DNA of 64,000 nt from positions 192,836 to 256,835 of the forward strand of contig WIDE01000015.1 in assembly GCA_015039315.1 (NCBI GenBank). Direction: 5' to 3'. How positions within the stretch are numbered: the first letter of the stretch is position 1; each line of letters begins with the position of its first letter. Source of the stretch: Clavulina sp. PMI_390 (taxonomy: Eukaryota > Basidiomycota > Agaricomycetes > Cantharellales > Hydnaceae). Below are positions 32,568 to 44,380 of the stretch, in pieces. The notes under the pieces are model-generated. The model searched no databases and was not told the origin of the DNA. It saw only the letters and a program-made list of their open reading frames with translations. The translations under genes and the position numbers were made by a program.

Positions 32568-35500
32568 TTAGATAGGAGCGTTGACACCAACACGGAGGAT
32601 GCTGGTCACGCCATACAGATAGTCAGTCAACAGATGAACATATAGAAAGACGATCGACGTACTCTGCCTGATTAACGTTCCAATTGGCCGTGCCAGGGAA
32701 CATCGTCGCGAGCCGGCGGTAAAGGCCCTCGATGAGAAACTGGCGAATAGCGTTGCAAGGGCCAGACGCGAACTTGAAGTTTATGTGTTTGCTGGTCACG
32801 AAGTGGTGGGGGATGCTAGTGATCCGGGTAAGGAATACGACGAAGAATTATGAAGGGGAACACGGACATGTGAGGCATGATTCTCGCCATGGACTTGAGG
32901 TCGGCAATTATCTTTAAAGCGTTAGGAGGATCTGCTCGACCTTCAAGCTCGGAAACGAGCTGAACGATCGATTCCGCCGAAGGCTTGAAGTCGTCTCGGA
33001 AACCAATGTTGTAGGTGACATCGTAGAAACCTAACATGGACACCGGAGCACACTTGGTTCGGTATATAGAAGGATAAACCCGAAATAAGAGTATTTACCT
33101 TTGATTGAGGAGTACGCTGAAGCACTGTAGCGATCTTGTTCATCGACATGAGCGAGAGGGATAAGTCTAACCGAGAGGAAGATCTAGGTTGTGTGAATAA
33201 TCAGAGCATCATCAAATTGTGAGCAAGCGGTGAAATCACATACAACCAGCCGGGGGAGCGCAGGCATGTTCTGTACCCAACCGTAAAACGCATGAGGTAC
33301 GCCAGGGGAGGGTGTAAGTTTATAGAACAGTGCCGCTGTAGGGAGGCGATAAACTTCAGCACCCGCATTCCCATCGCTATCAACAAGCGCCAGCCGCTCA
33401 GCAACTGAGGAGCGTTTGCTGGGTGCAGAATAGAAGCTTTGTGCCTCGATCACTTGTCCGGAGGTAACAGTTGGGTCTGAACTTTTGACGATGTAGGCAC
33501 CATCGAGTTTGTCCTCAGAGATGGACGAGACTAGACGAGAAGAAGAGCTAGAGAGAAGGAAGGAATGAGGGTCTCTTCGGTTCCTCCTATCAAAATCATC
33601 TTCGAGACCACGAGCCCACGTCCAGAAAGCCATTAGGATCGTCCTGAAAGGAAATGGATCAGAATCAATGGCACAGCTAGCGTCCAGTCCATTTTGGAGG
33701 GCGTAGGACTAACAAGATCGACCCAATCATCAGGGGGACCCAGGCACCATGAGGAACTTTCTTGAGGGCTGCACCCCAGAACAGTCCATCGAGAAACACG
33801 AAGGGAACGAAGTAAACGAAGCTGATAATGAGTGGTAGCTGTTTGACGTAGTATATCTGAATCGCGATGAAGGTCGAGGTAACGATCATGACAGTGGCGA
33901 CCGAGAACCTGTTCGCGCCGTTGGGTAAGTGGGTAGATGTATATAGATGAAAGTCGTGGAGGTATAACACACCCGTAGGCATTGCTCATATTTGCCAGAT
34001 TTTTGAACACTCCTACGACAATTATCGTAGCCATGCCCTTAAGTTGACAGGAGTAAATAAGAAACGGTCCCAGTGGAAAAAGACAAGACGGAGACAGCAG
34101 GCGTACCAGTAGATAGTTAGCCACGGGGACGTAGACCTGACCATGGAGCCTATCGTTCGTGTAGAGGAGACGAAACGGGGGCAGAGACTTGAAGTTTACG
34201 AGCTGTTGCACAAGGCTGGAGGTAGCAGTAAGGAGTGTCTGCGAAGCAATCAGCTAAGGGATCGTGGATATCATGTTAGGATTTCTCGACATCCTGTTGC
34301 CATTCCGTGCATATGACCTCACCGTGGCGAGAATTGATACTACGAAGATGACCCTGGACCAGAGTGACAGGAAAGACATTGATTAGCTCGAAATGCCCAG
34401 AGAGTCCCATCGCCGACTACGAACCAATAGAGCCCACCGCCGACGGGACCAGGAATCGTATTGAAGAATATATTGGACATGACAGCGTCTCCTTCGTGTA
34501 TGATGCGCGCCCCCTGGCCTAAGTATGCAAAGACTAAGGAGGGGAAGACAAAGCACGAAAACGAGACCTGTTTATTCAAGAGCGAGGCAGTTAGCTGTTG
34601 GTACAATGCGACTTTATGCATGCTTCACGCACCTGAATGGATAAAGCATTGAATTGACCAAGACTGAACAAAGAATTAGCCCATATCCTCCTCGTAATGA
34701 GAAACAGGGAGAACATGCTTTGCAAACATAGCTTCACAACCCGTCAGGGCGAGAAGGACTCCGGCCAGGTAGTCGTATGTTTTTGTGCGGACGAACCCTA
34801 GGAGAATCGGTTAATTATGGAAGGATCCGCATGAGGTCGATTTCGGCGAATTCGACATACACATAATAGCTCGAGAGGGGTCTAAAGCGCGGAAAACTCC
34901 AGGGTAGTAGGAGATGTTGTACATTCCAGTGCCCGCAAGCAGTAGTAGCCATACAAACGTGACGGGGGCAAACGTCGCTGCAATTCTGTGGGTTCCGAGA
35001 CGCTGGATAAGGAACAATGGGATGAGAAATGCCTAGTAGGACGAAAAATATGAGAACGAAGGAAGTGGTCTTGGCATCAGGGGACGTACGATGGAGATGG
35101 CAGTTATATTCTTCTCCACGTTTGGTTTGGCGACGGCGATCCCGCCTACGGCACTAGTAACCGAGACCGCTAGGTAGAAATGAGATAAGTGAACATATCC
35201 CAGTTACGACAAACGGAGCACTCATCCCACCTGGAGTGAAGATACCATCAGCCATTGTAAGTGCGGTGCCAAACAATCCCCACACAGTCAGGGGCCACTT
35301 GACGGATTCAAGGAGGCGACGACTATGAGTAGAATCGATGCTGCGGTCGTCTTCTCTGTTATGGTCTTTCTGGGGGTAAAGTCCCTGCAGCAGCGCGAAC
35401 GTTCCTCCTTCACCTATTAGAGAAATATCAACACATGGGCACAGAAACAATGAGCCCGAGGCACTTACCTTCCTCAGTACCGAACCGAAGAGCGATTAAA

Positions 35501-35934
35501 CACTGCGGAATATAAGGTATATGAGATCCAGACTTGTCAAAGAGGGGAGAGCCGCCTACGTATTTCAGGACGGGAAGAAGAAATAGGGACCAAATGATAG
35601 CGCTACAGCCGCCTATCACGTCGTCGACACTGGGAGCCGGGCCCGAGGAAGGCCAAATCCCGTTCAGGGTATAGCTGTGAGGAAAGAATCTCAGGAGGGG
35701 GCAGGAAAGGAAGGCCTCAGTGTTGTAGATCTTACAGGGGGCTGTGGGGGAGTCGATGGCTTCAGTGCATCTATCAGCGCAAGAAAATAGTGTTGGCACC
35801 TACGAGGTTCCGATGTCACTATAGATGACACCAAGAGTAGAGAAGCTGAGGAAAGCTAGGGAAGCACCACTCAGGACGGCAGGGCGTCGAGAAAGCTTTC
35901 CGTCTTCGTCAAGGGAGTCGAATTTGGAATGCAT
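32568..35934 (-). CDS. HAK: HAK/KUP-type potassium transporter, minus-strand paralogue
   Basis: Nineteen exons: 35934-35804, 35741-35736 (6 nt), 35674-35560, 35502-35469, 35413-35231, 35169-35090, 35032-34861, 34797-34719, 34663-34633, 34567-34425, 34353-34323, 34253-34107, 34037-33973, 33908-33714, 33643-33244, 33183-33099, 33030-32868, 32815-32663, 32601-32568; 748 residues. KUP/HAK proteins take up K+ across the plasma membrane, usually with H+ symport and induction at low K+. Signatures: YSDIGTSPLY, EGGTFALLQGLYP, GIFTPAVSVTSAVGGI, FLIQRLGTHRI, GCEAMFANLGQF, HEGDAVMSNIFFNTIPGP, VFKNLANMSNAYG, and C-terminal GFYDVTYNIGFRDDF. Intron 8 has a GC donor (GCAAA|GCATGT). All exons but 5 and 15 match the plus-strand copy in length. 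The frame is intact throughout. Confidence 0.93.
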
Positions 35935-38555
35935 AGGTACTTAACCGGAGGTTTCGACGGACGAGAGCCAAACGCCGGAGTAGGGGGAATGAGATGCACT
36001 TTCTTCCCCTTTGCACTAGCCACTGACGTGGATTTTATAGGAAAGAGGCATCAGCTGGAACTATGCTCGCTCTCAGGGATCCGAACCAGCAGCCAGAGCG
36101 AATTACGCTACGGGAGGATTTTGGGGCCCTGGAGCAACCCCATACGACACACCTGCTGATCATCATGATATATAGTCATGTAGACGCCACCTCCGGCCTA
36201 ATACCTCATAGCACCTAAGATTGACGAGTGGGTTCTATAGCTTCAACCCCTTTAAATCAGTGGATTGGGTCTCCGAAATCAGACTACCCAACACTTATGG
36301 CATGATCTGTCTGGGGTTCAGCGGTCCTCTAAGGACACCATTACAGCTCAGCATTCTCCAAAGGCGCCAACAGCGCTAGGATTTTCTCTCTTTAACTGCA
36401 ATGAGTTAAGTTGAGTAGATGGTTCCGACGCTTCTGGGGTCAAGAGGCCGTGACGGTTAACAAGGATAATGAGGCATGACAACAATGCAATAACAGCAGC
36501 TAAGATCTGAAGAAAGTAAACCGATCACTAATTTTTTGGTTGGAGGTGGTGTACTAAGTTTCTGGCTTTGATGTGCGACACAAGAGAATGAGTGGATCAC
36601 TGTCTATGGGAGTTGTTGTTGGGCGTTATTTGGCCGACTCACCAGAAACGCTCGACCCACGTGGTGCACCACAGGTTCTCATCACCCCTTGGGGCGGCAA
36701 ACAGGCTAAATTGTTATATCAGGGCCTCCATGCCTTCCTCCGCCTGCCGATCTATCATGGCAACTGTTTATTTCATCACGGACAATCGCGCCTTGGGTGT
36801 GGCGGCCATTGGCGTAAAGCACTCTCTTGACACACACCAGCCAAACACGGCACGCCTCCGGTAATTCCGTGATGCTGTTCCATAGTATTGGAGTTTCCAT
36901 CTCCTATTTGCCGGGGTTCTAAGACTGACCTGTCCTAAGATCCAATGAGTACTAGCCCTCACTGGCAACGACTGATACCTCAGCAACCACACATTCTGGA
37001 AATCGTGCTGACATTTGCTATGATGATGATAGTGATGTAGCGTACTATACTTCCGTCCAAGAAAGTCCGCTCATAGTCAAGGCAGGTTTGTATAGACAAT
37101 ATCATCCTCTCGAGACATCTGCACTTCAGTGAGAATTACATCATAGTCACTATAGTTCCCACCAGAAAAGAATATAAACATCGCCGTTGGTGGTCGACTG
37201 TCCAGAATACCATCATCGTTCCTGACATCAGATAACAGACACGCTTCTGGGATCAAGCTAGTCTGAAACCCGTCATCGTGGCTGCGGCGGGCCCATATGC
37301 TTTCCCGCCAAGGTTGTTTCGGAATCATATAGAATGGACTGCGCCATATATCTAATCGAGGCCCCGATCCCGCTTCCCTAAGGCAGAAGTTTCGAAGGAA
37401 GCCGCGCGGCAAACCGTCCCGGTACCCATGAGTACTAACGGTCCGCTGAGGGCTTCGATCAACTGCCCAACGGGCTTATGGGAGCGGGTACCTGGGGTGG
37501 CTGGGGTGTACAAAGATCGCGCGATGTATGAACTTGACTAAGATAGGGCATATGCCTATACGATTGCTGAGGAGACTTCATACGTAGGAGAAGATATGGC
37601 TCCACTCGTGCGGCAATCATAGGCCAGTAGCCAAGCACGGATACACTAGGATGCCATAACGGTTTTATTTGATATACAGCATCCATGCGCTGCGCGCGGA
37701 GCAAAAAGAGCCGGGGAGACGAGCCAGTCCCTATCACAGAGAGAGCATTCTGCCAGTGGTCAGGCGTCAAGTGAAGCTAGGCCAAACACGTATCAACGAT
37801 CATCAAGAGCTCAGTCCCACTGCTTGCGAGAAACGCAATATCCATGGGGAACCGCATCATGGGCTTCTTTAATGTATCTCTCAATGCCTGGACGCCTCAC
37901 TTTGGTATTCGGTGACCATCCCTGAGTACTCTCTCCCCGCAGGTGAATTGCTGCGAGGTTGAGACATCAACAGCAGCACTCGACAACTTGGATATCCTGT
38001 TGTGTATCTCGTGTACTAGTATAAGTATGAGATGGAGTTTCGATGCTCTTCTGGTGTGTATTGTGACAGGACAGCGGAAACCAGAGGCTTGCGTTGGGGG
38101 CTGGTGGGGTGGGGCGCTCATAAAGAGTCGATGCCTCTCGCAATGCTAGTCGGAACCCGTAACGCGATCAATTCGGGGCTGGCCCTTTAATTGCCATTTT
38201 CTCTTAAAAGAGGGATGCTGGCATCCGAAGGCCAGTGGCTGTACATAGACACTCACCAGTGTACAGGTGAATAGCTACCCCAGGCCCTCCCGTAGCATAA
38301 TTCGCTCTTGCGGCGCGCAGGCTTGGAATTTGGAGCGTGCATCTGGTCACCGATCGTCACTCTGATATCTGCGATTTTCTCTGTCCCATAAAGCATTTCT
38401 TGAGTGCCAGTATCCTCCCGCCCTCCCTCACTCCCCTTGTGCTCCTTCACTTCCCCTCCCGCTCGAAGGGTCGTCTCCCCCGTCCGACCCCCAAAACCCG
38501 TCGCTTTTCCCGTCCGACCCCCAAAGTCTCCCTATACCCACGTACGCCTTCTTCG
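35935..38555. other. 2.6-kb region between head-to-head HAK genes
   Basis: It contains both HAK promoters. CACGTG occurs near 36660. A minus-strand open frame at about 37470-37077 has protein-like composition (FFSGGNYSDYDVILTEV, WARRSHDDGFQTSLIPEA) but no start codon, family or exon chain I can support; it may be a decayed gene fragment. Confidence 0.4.
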
Positions 38556-41500
38556 ATGGATAAGGTCATTTCTATGGAGGAGGGGGGCGGCAAGGTCCTA
38601 CGCCGTCCCGTCGTGGTCAGCGGTGTCGGCCTCCTGTTCATGTGCTTCTCAACGCTCGGCGTCATCTATAGTGACATTGGAACATCGTAAGTGTCCTTGC
38701 TCGCCCATTTACGCCTCGCGCACATGTTAACCATAAATCCCCCATTTTCCATAGCCCGCTGTAAGTACACGACCACTGTCTCAGCTGAAGTTGAATTCAC
38801 CCTAACCCTCCGCGGTGCCAGCTACGTCTTGAACGGTATCTGGAGCGCCTCGGGACCAGCCCCAAGCGCTGAGGATGTCATTGGAGGCTGCAGTGCCATC
38901 CTTTGGTCGCTGTTTCTCCTTCCCACCGTCAAATACGTACGTAGCACCATATCTTGAGAGTTCGTCGTATCTCACCATTTGCTTCATATCTTAGTGCTTC
39001 ATCGCCCTCAGTTTTGGTACACAAGAAGGCGAGTATCCCTGACCCTAGGTTGTCTTCCGACGTCTCTCATCCCCATTTTATAGGCGAGGGTGGAACGTTC
39101 GCAATGCTTCAGGGCCTATACCCTAAGCAGGACACCGACGAGGAGGATCGCTCCCTCACCGCCGACTCTAACTTTCGGTCGAAAAGCTTCGGTGGAGACG
39201 TCCGTGGTCGAACCTTCCTAACTGCTGCCAAGTGGCCTCTCACCGTCTGGAGCTTGTTCGGCACAGCTCTCACCCTCTCCGACGGCATCTTCACCCCAGG
39301 TGATTGGTCCCTGCTGCACCGTCTGTCGCCTAATATTCTAACAATTCCAAACTATCAAGCCGTCTCCGTTACTAGTGCTGTTGGCGGTATCGCTGTAGCC
39401 AAACCCAGCATCGAAAAGAACATCACTGCTATCTCAATAGTACGCTGGTCTGGACTGCTTTCTTCCTAGTTGTTCGTGACATTCCTTTTTGCCAGGCATT
39501 CCTCGTCGCACTTTTTCTCGTTCAGCGGTTTGGTACGCACCGAATCACCGCAGTATTCGCTCCAGTTACATTCGCCTGGCTCCTACTCCTCGCTGGCACG
39601 GGTATCTACAACATCACATACTACCCTGGCATCTTTCGCGCCATCGATCCATCAAGAGCGATCATGTGTGAGTTTACCGCCCTAACCCCATACCCTTACT
39701 TGCAGTTACTGATCCCCAGCTCTCGTCACCCACAGGGTTCGTTCGCACGAAGCACTTCGACGCCCTTGCCGGCGTCTTGCTCGCCGTCACTGGTTGCGAA
39801 GCCATGTTTGCCAAGTAAGCCTAGCCAACTGGAAGCTAGAGATCCCACAACTGATGCCTCCTCCTTCCAGCCTTGGCCAATTCAATGCTGCATCTATCAA
39901 GGTACAGCTATGATGCGATATTACACTTGTGACCAACATAGCTGATTTAGCGTTGCTTCTTAGCTCGCTTTCTCATGCTTTGTCTTCCCGTCCTTGTGTC
40001 TCGCCTACTTGGGCCAGGGTTCGCGGCTGATTCATGATGGTGACGCTGTGATGTCCAACATCTTCTTCAATACTATCCCCGGTCCAGTCGGCGGAGGCCT
40101 TTACTGGTTCGCTTCTCACTCAACTACTATCGAGGACCAGCATCTGACGCCTCTTCTTGTTGCTGCGCAGGGTTATCTTCGTGTTCTCTATCTTGGCCAC
40201 TGTGAGTCGATCTTGAGCTGACGAACACGATTATTAGCACTAACCATGTCTCCCATAGCTCATCGCCTCACAGGCTCTCATCACGGCCACGTTCAGTCTA
40301 ATCCAGCAGCTTGTTAACTACAAGTCTTTGCCACCTTTCCGTCTGAGGTATACTAACGAGAAGATGCAAGGTCAAGTGTACATCCCTGTAGCGAACTGGG
40401 TTTTGGTAAGTTCATCATTGGTTCTTCCATATCAGGATAGGTGAATAATCCCTTCTTTAATCCGCTCAACAGTGTATTGCCACCGTCGTTGTCGTGGCAG
40501 TATTCAAGAACCTTGCAAACATGAGCAACGCTTATGGGTTCGTGTCACAATTCTTCTTCTCTGGTTCTGGTGGTTAACCCTGATACCATAGGTTCGCGGT
40601 CGCCACCGTCATGATTGTCACTTCCACCTTCATAGCCATCCAGATCTATTGCGTCAAGCATCTTCCTATCGTTGTCAGTTTCCTCTACTTTGTACCATTC
40701 GTCTTCCTCGATGGTATTTTCTGGGGTGCATCGCTCAGGAAGGTTCCTACCGGAGCCTGGGTCCCTTTGATGATTGGTTCGATCTTGTAGGTTTCTTATT
40801 GCTCTACTTTCTGGATCTGTGCGTGGCCTGATCATTTCTTAGGACGATCCTTATGGCATTCTGGACTTGGGCTCGTGGTCTCGAGGACGAATTCGACGGC
40901 AAGAACCGCAAGAACCCTCGTCACTTCCTCCTCTCCGCTGGTCCATCTCGCCGAACAATGAGCCCCGCTCCAGAGGAAAAAGACGGTGTGACGACTTTCA
41001 CTGGTGGCGAAGTTGCTGAAGATCTCGGCGTTCCTACTCTCTCCCACCGCGCTGGGACCACCGGGTCCGCTCAAGATGACGTCGTAGTGTCTGACGCCCT
41101 GACTTTTGTGGATGACGAAGGGGAAGGGGAGATGACGGTTGTTCGCCTCCCCACTGCCGCCATTTTCCATAAAATCACTGCTGGGAAAGGTGTACCCCAT
41201 GCGTTTTATGGTTGGGTCAAGCATATGCCTGCCCTTCCACGCCTTGTCGTGAGTGTCTACCCTCATTTAGTGGTATCACCGTACCTCATCTTGTTGACCG
41301 GCGGATATAACGACGTTGTAGATCTTCTTGTCCGTCAAGCTCATTCCTCTAGCCCATGTTGGTGAGGAAGATCGCTACATCATCACCAGGGTTCGGTCCA
41401 TCAAAGGTGATATCCCATCCCAGCCCGATACCTTCTGACCGATTTCTGACCGTGATGCTCTTGGATGGTGTGCTGTTAGGATTCTATGGCGTCACTTACT

Positions 41501-41968
41501 GCGTCGGGTTCCGAGATGACTTCAATCCCTCGACTGAGAAGATTGTGCAGCTCGCATCTGAGCTTGAAGGCCGTGCAGATCCTGCCAACGCAATACGTAT
41601 CATCGCCGATTTCAACACAATCGCCAAGAAAACGACGCATATGTATGTCTTCCGCTTTCTCTCACTTTCTTGCTTCTGATCGCCTGACACATTCTGTATG
41701 TTTCCCATCCAGTATTCCTCACCATTATGTGATCAGCAAACACATCAATTTCACTTTTGCCTCAGCCCCAAGGAACTGGATTCGGCGCATTCTCATTGAG
41801 GAGATTTATCGCCGCCTGGTTACCATGTTCCCTGATACCGCTAACTGGACGCTTGACAACGCTGAGTGAGTCACTGTCATAGTGTGATCGTATCTCTTAG
41901 TCCAGAGATTAACTCTCTTCTCTCTCTCTTTTAGCATCCTTCGGGTTGGTGTCAATGCTCCCATCTAA
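38556..41968 (+). CDS. HAK: HAK/KUP-type potassium transporter, plus-strand paralogue
   Basis: Nineteen exons: 38556-38686, 38755-38760 (6 nt), 38822-38936, 38995-39028, 39084-39299, 39360-39439, 39496-39667, 39736-39814, 39871-39901, 39964-40106, 40171-40201, 40259-40405, 40473-40537, 40592-40786, 40843-41248, 41322-41406, 41480-41642, 41713-41865, 41935-41968; 761 residues. Same family and role as the divergent neighbour. Signatures: YSDIGTSPLY across the 6-nt exon, EGGTFAMLQGLYP, GIFTPAVSVTSAVGGI, LVQRFGTHRI, GCEAMFANLGQF, HDGDAVMSNIFFNTIPGP, VFKNLANMSNAYG. The large cytosolic C-terminal domain ends ILRVGVNAPI in both copies. Intron 4 (39029-39083) has a GC donor (GAAG|GCGAGT), where the paralogue has GTAAGT. 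The start could lie further upstream in the same open frame, but the ATG at 38556 gives the usual short N-terminus. Confidence 0.94.
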
Positions 41969-42270
41969 CTGCGTCCCCGTCTGCCATTGTCACACGCCCA
42001 TGCCTTCCATGGCCAGATCGGGAATGTCCTCTGTCGCGATCTCTTTATTTGGACTTGATATATCGCTGGGACCTGATTATATGTACTTTGTTGATTTTGC
42101 GGAAGGAAGTTGGGATAAGGTTAGATAGTGTAAAAAATAAATCTGTGTTTGCCGAAGTTATTTGAGCACGGGGAGAGGTCATCGAAAGGGAAAGCCAACG
42201 CGTTGCGAGGCTCAAGGCACATGGAGTCCGCCACAGCAGAATCTCGCAGCAACTTTAACGCCCAGTGCAC
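41969..42270. other. Convergent 3' intergenic region
   Basis: 302 bp between the HAK and SET-protein stop codons. No gene seen; it should hold both 3' UTRs. Confidence 0.45.
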
Positions 42271-43643
42271 TTATAATTTGCACTCCGCCCATCGCTCTAT
42301 CGTCCCTTCGGGATCTGCGATGGCATCGCCCCACTTGGCAATTGAAAAGTTTGCTCGTCTAGCTGCAGGTGTGGGCCCAAGAACCCGCAGCTGTTGTTGA
42401 GCTCTCATGGCCCAACGTTGGAACTCGTCGCGCTCGCCGAGAAGGGCATACGAGAACGCCCCACGTTCAAGAGCGAAATAAAGGTAATCCGTATGGAGGA
42501 AGTCTTCTGCGTCACTCAGAGAGACATACTCTTCTACGGAAGGGAGGATGACGTTGCGAATAGACTTCGACAAGGGTGGAGCCTCGTGAGAGGCGGGTCG
42601 GAGGGAGATGGACGCAGCCTGCCGGTTCTCTGCCTCGTGAAACCACCAGTGGAGCTTTTCGCGCTGCTCATCGGATTCTGCCGCGATAGAAGGAGGGAGA
42701 GTGCAGGTTGGGCATTCGCACGTGAACCCCCATTTCTGCAAAAGCTCCGCCCTACGCTGTTCGCCAGGAAGCGTCACGTCCACATACCCTAGAGTGAGTT
42801 CTGTGTTGGGAGTAATGTCTGATGTCGGTGTGAGGGCGTAAGTAAATGTTTGGGGGTCAAAGTTGAGCAGTGTATTCGGGGAGCAGCTACAAGAAAATAT
42901 TGGTGATTCATAAGAACATTCAAAACTGTGATGAGGACCAGCATGTTTATGTACCTGTGGTTGCATCTTGATGATTGAAGAAGCAGGGAAACGAATGAAT
43001 CGGAGCCGCTTTCTCCTCGCCTCTCGACATCGGTCCGAATACTGTTGGTGGCGAACACACGCTCTAGTGCATGCGCTGGGAGATTGTCCTCGCCCACACG
43101 AGCAAGCGCACCAGTGGCTTGGGAGAGTTGTAGCATGCTCTCAACCACAGCACTGCTCAGATTTTCGCGAGACAAGCTCGCCAGTGCCTCTGGGAGGTTT
43201 GTGACTTCAGCCAATCCTGTGCCGAACAACGCTGCGAAGAGCGCGGGCCGTTCATACACAATAGGAACACCTGCTGAGACAGCGTCCAAGGCGAACATCC
43301 CTAGGCCTTTATGCTCCCCTGCAGATTTTATTGCGAATTGTTGCGAAGGCTGGCAGTCGGAAAGTGAGCTCCAAGAGACGTCATCAAGGGCTGTCGACGT
43401 GGACTGTATTACAGGGAGAACAGCTAGATATTGGGCATCATCAACACCGCTAGGAACGAGATGAAGCTTATAAGTTGAAGATGGGGGGTCATGTGGTACG
43501 GAAGTTTGGGAGAAAAATCTCCCGCCAGATGGACGTTTAGAGTTGGGGATAGACACGAAAGATCTCAGAGTACGGGATGGGCGCAGTGGCGCAAGGAGAC
43601 ACCCGCTAGCGCTAGTTCGTGAAGACAAATGGATTCTAGCCAT
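42271..43643 (-). CDS. SET-domain protein (probable lysine methyltransferase)
   Basis: Two exons, 43643-42955 and 42886-42271, joined through a GTACAT donor and TTGTAG acceptor; 434 residues. The junction restores the SET hallmark RCNHSCSPN (226-234). Upstream, residues ~103-140 form the SET start (FAIKSAGEHKGLGMFALDAV, VPIVYERP); downstream, DITPNTELTLGYVD provides the catalytic Tyr region and WGFTCECPTC the post-SET cysteines. SET enzymes transfer methyl from S-adenosylmethionine to lysine. The insert between the SET halves and the absent histone-reader domains fit the SMYD-like/SET-orphan fungal group. Residues 1-48 are rich in Arg and Ser without acids and resemble a mitochondrial presequence; that is inference. 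The ATG at 43643 is the first ATG in this frame. Confidence 0.87.
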
Positions 43644-43756
43644 TTGGTAGATGAATACCAAAGCAACGGGACAGAGAAAGAAGAGGAGCGAACGGTCACG
43701 GACGCGTTGGCAGGATGTCACACTGTTGTGTCGATTCAGACACCTCCTTGATTTTA

Positions 43757-44119
43757 CAGCTGACGGCAGGATTCAGTGCACCCTACATGTTTTACAAGCC
43801 CCACTTTTTGACAGGGCACGAGCGCGAATACTGTCACAGCCGCACATTACCGTGCCATGATGTCGTTTTCCATACCGGTTGACACATGTAATATCAGAGT
43901 ATTTGCTGGGCGATTGTGTTTTTATTACTGTAGAGAACAAATCCGGTTCGACTGTGGCGTCAAAACAGGACCCATACCACTAATTCTACTAATTACAGAG
44001 GGGCAAAAGTTAGAAACCTCAGTAGCGAACGAGCGGGTGTGACAACGTCAGTGCGGGAGAAGCCTGTCAAAGTGGGGCTCGTAAAACATGTAGGGTGCAC
44101 TGAATCCTGCCGTCAGCTG
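43757..44119. mobile_element. MITE with ~57-bp terminal inverted repeats
   Basis: The 363-bp element has left TIR 43757-43815 and right TIR 44064-44119, beginning CAGCTGACGGCAGG in both orientations. The arms differ by one substitution and a 2-base indel. TA flanks both ends (43755-43756 and 44120-44121), the target duplication of Tc1/mariner-type transposases. The internal ~250 bp hold no transposase frame, so it is non-autonomous. It sits about 110 bp upstream of the SET gene ATG and 260 bp past the stop of the next gene. Confidence 0.85.
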
Positions 44120-44380
44120 TACCACTTTGGCGTACGATAAGATAATGTTCGTACGGGCACATTTTTATCATTATAGGCAGCAGGTACAATGGAAAGTATA
44201 GAATCGATAGCATCCTAGATCGCAGAATAGAAAAGTACCAAGATGTCAACTACGATATCTGGAGCATTATCAAGAATATAAGCGGGCACAAGATATAGCC
44301 TATAGTTAGAGGCGAAATTCTTAGAATTACCGGTAGATATTGTAAAACTCGAGGTAGCGGTACGTCGAGGTACGGCCCAG

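Noticed and set aside
32568..35934. Minus-strand HAK looked fragmented, as if it were a decayed copy
   Set aside because: All 19 exons join in frame, with lengths matching the plus-strand copy and no internal stop.
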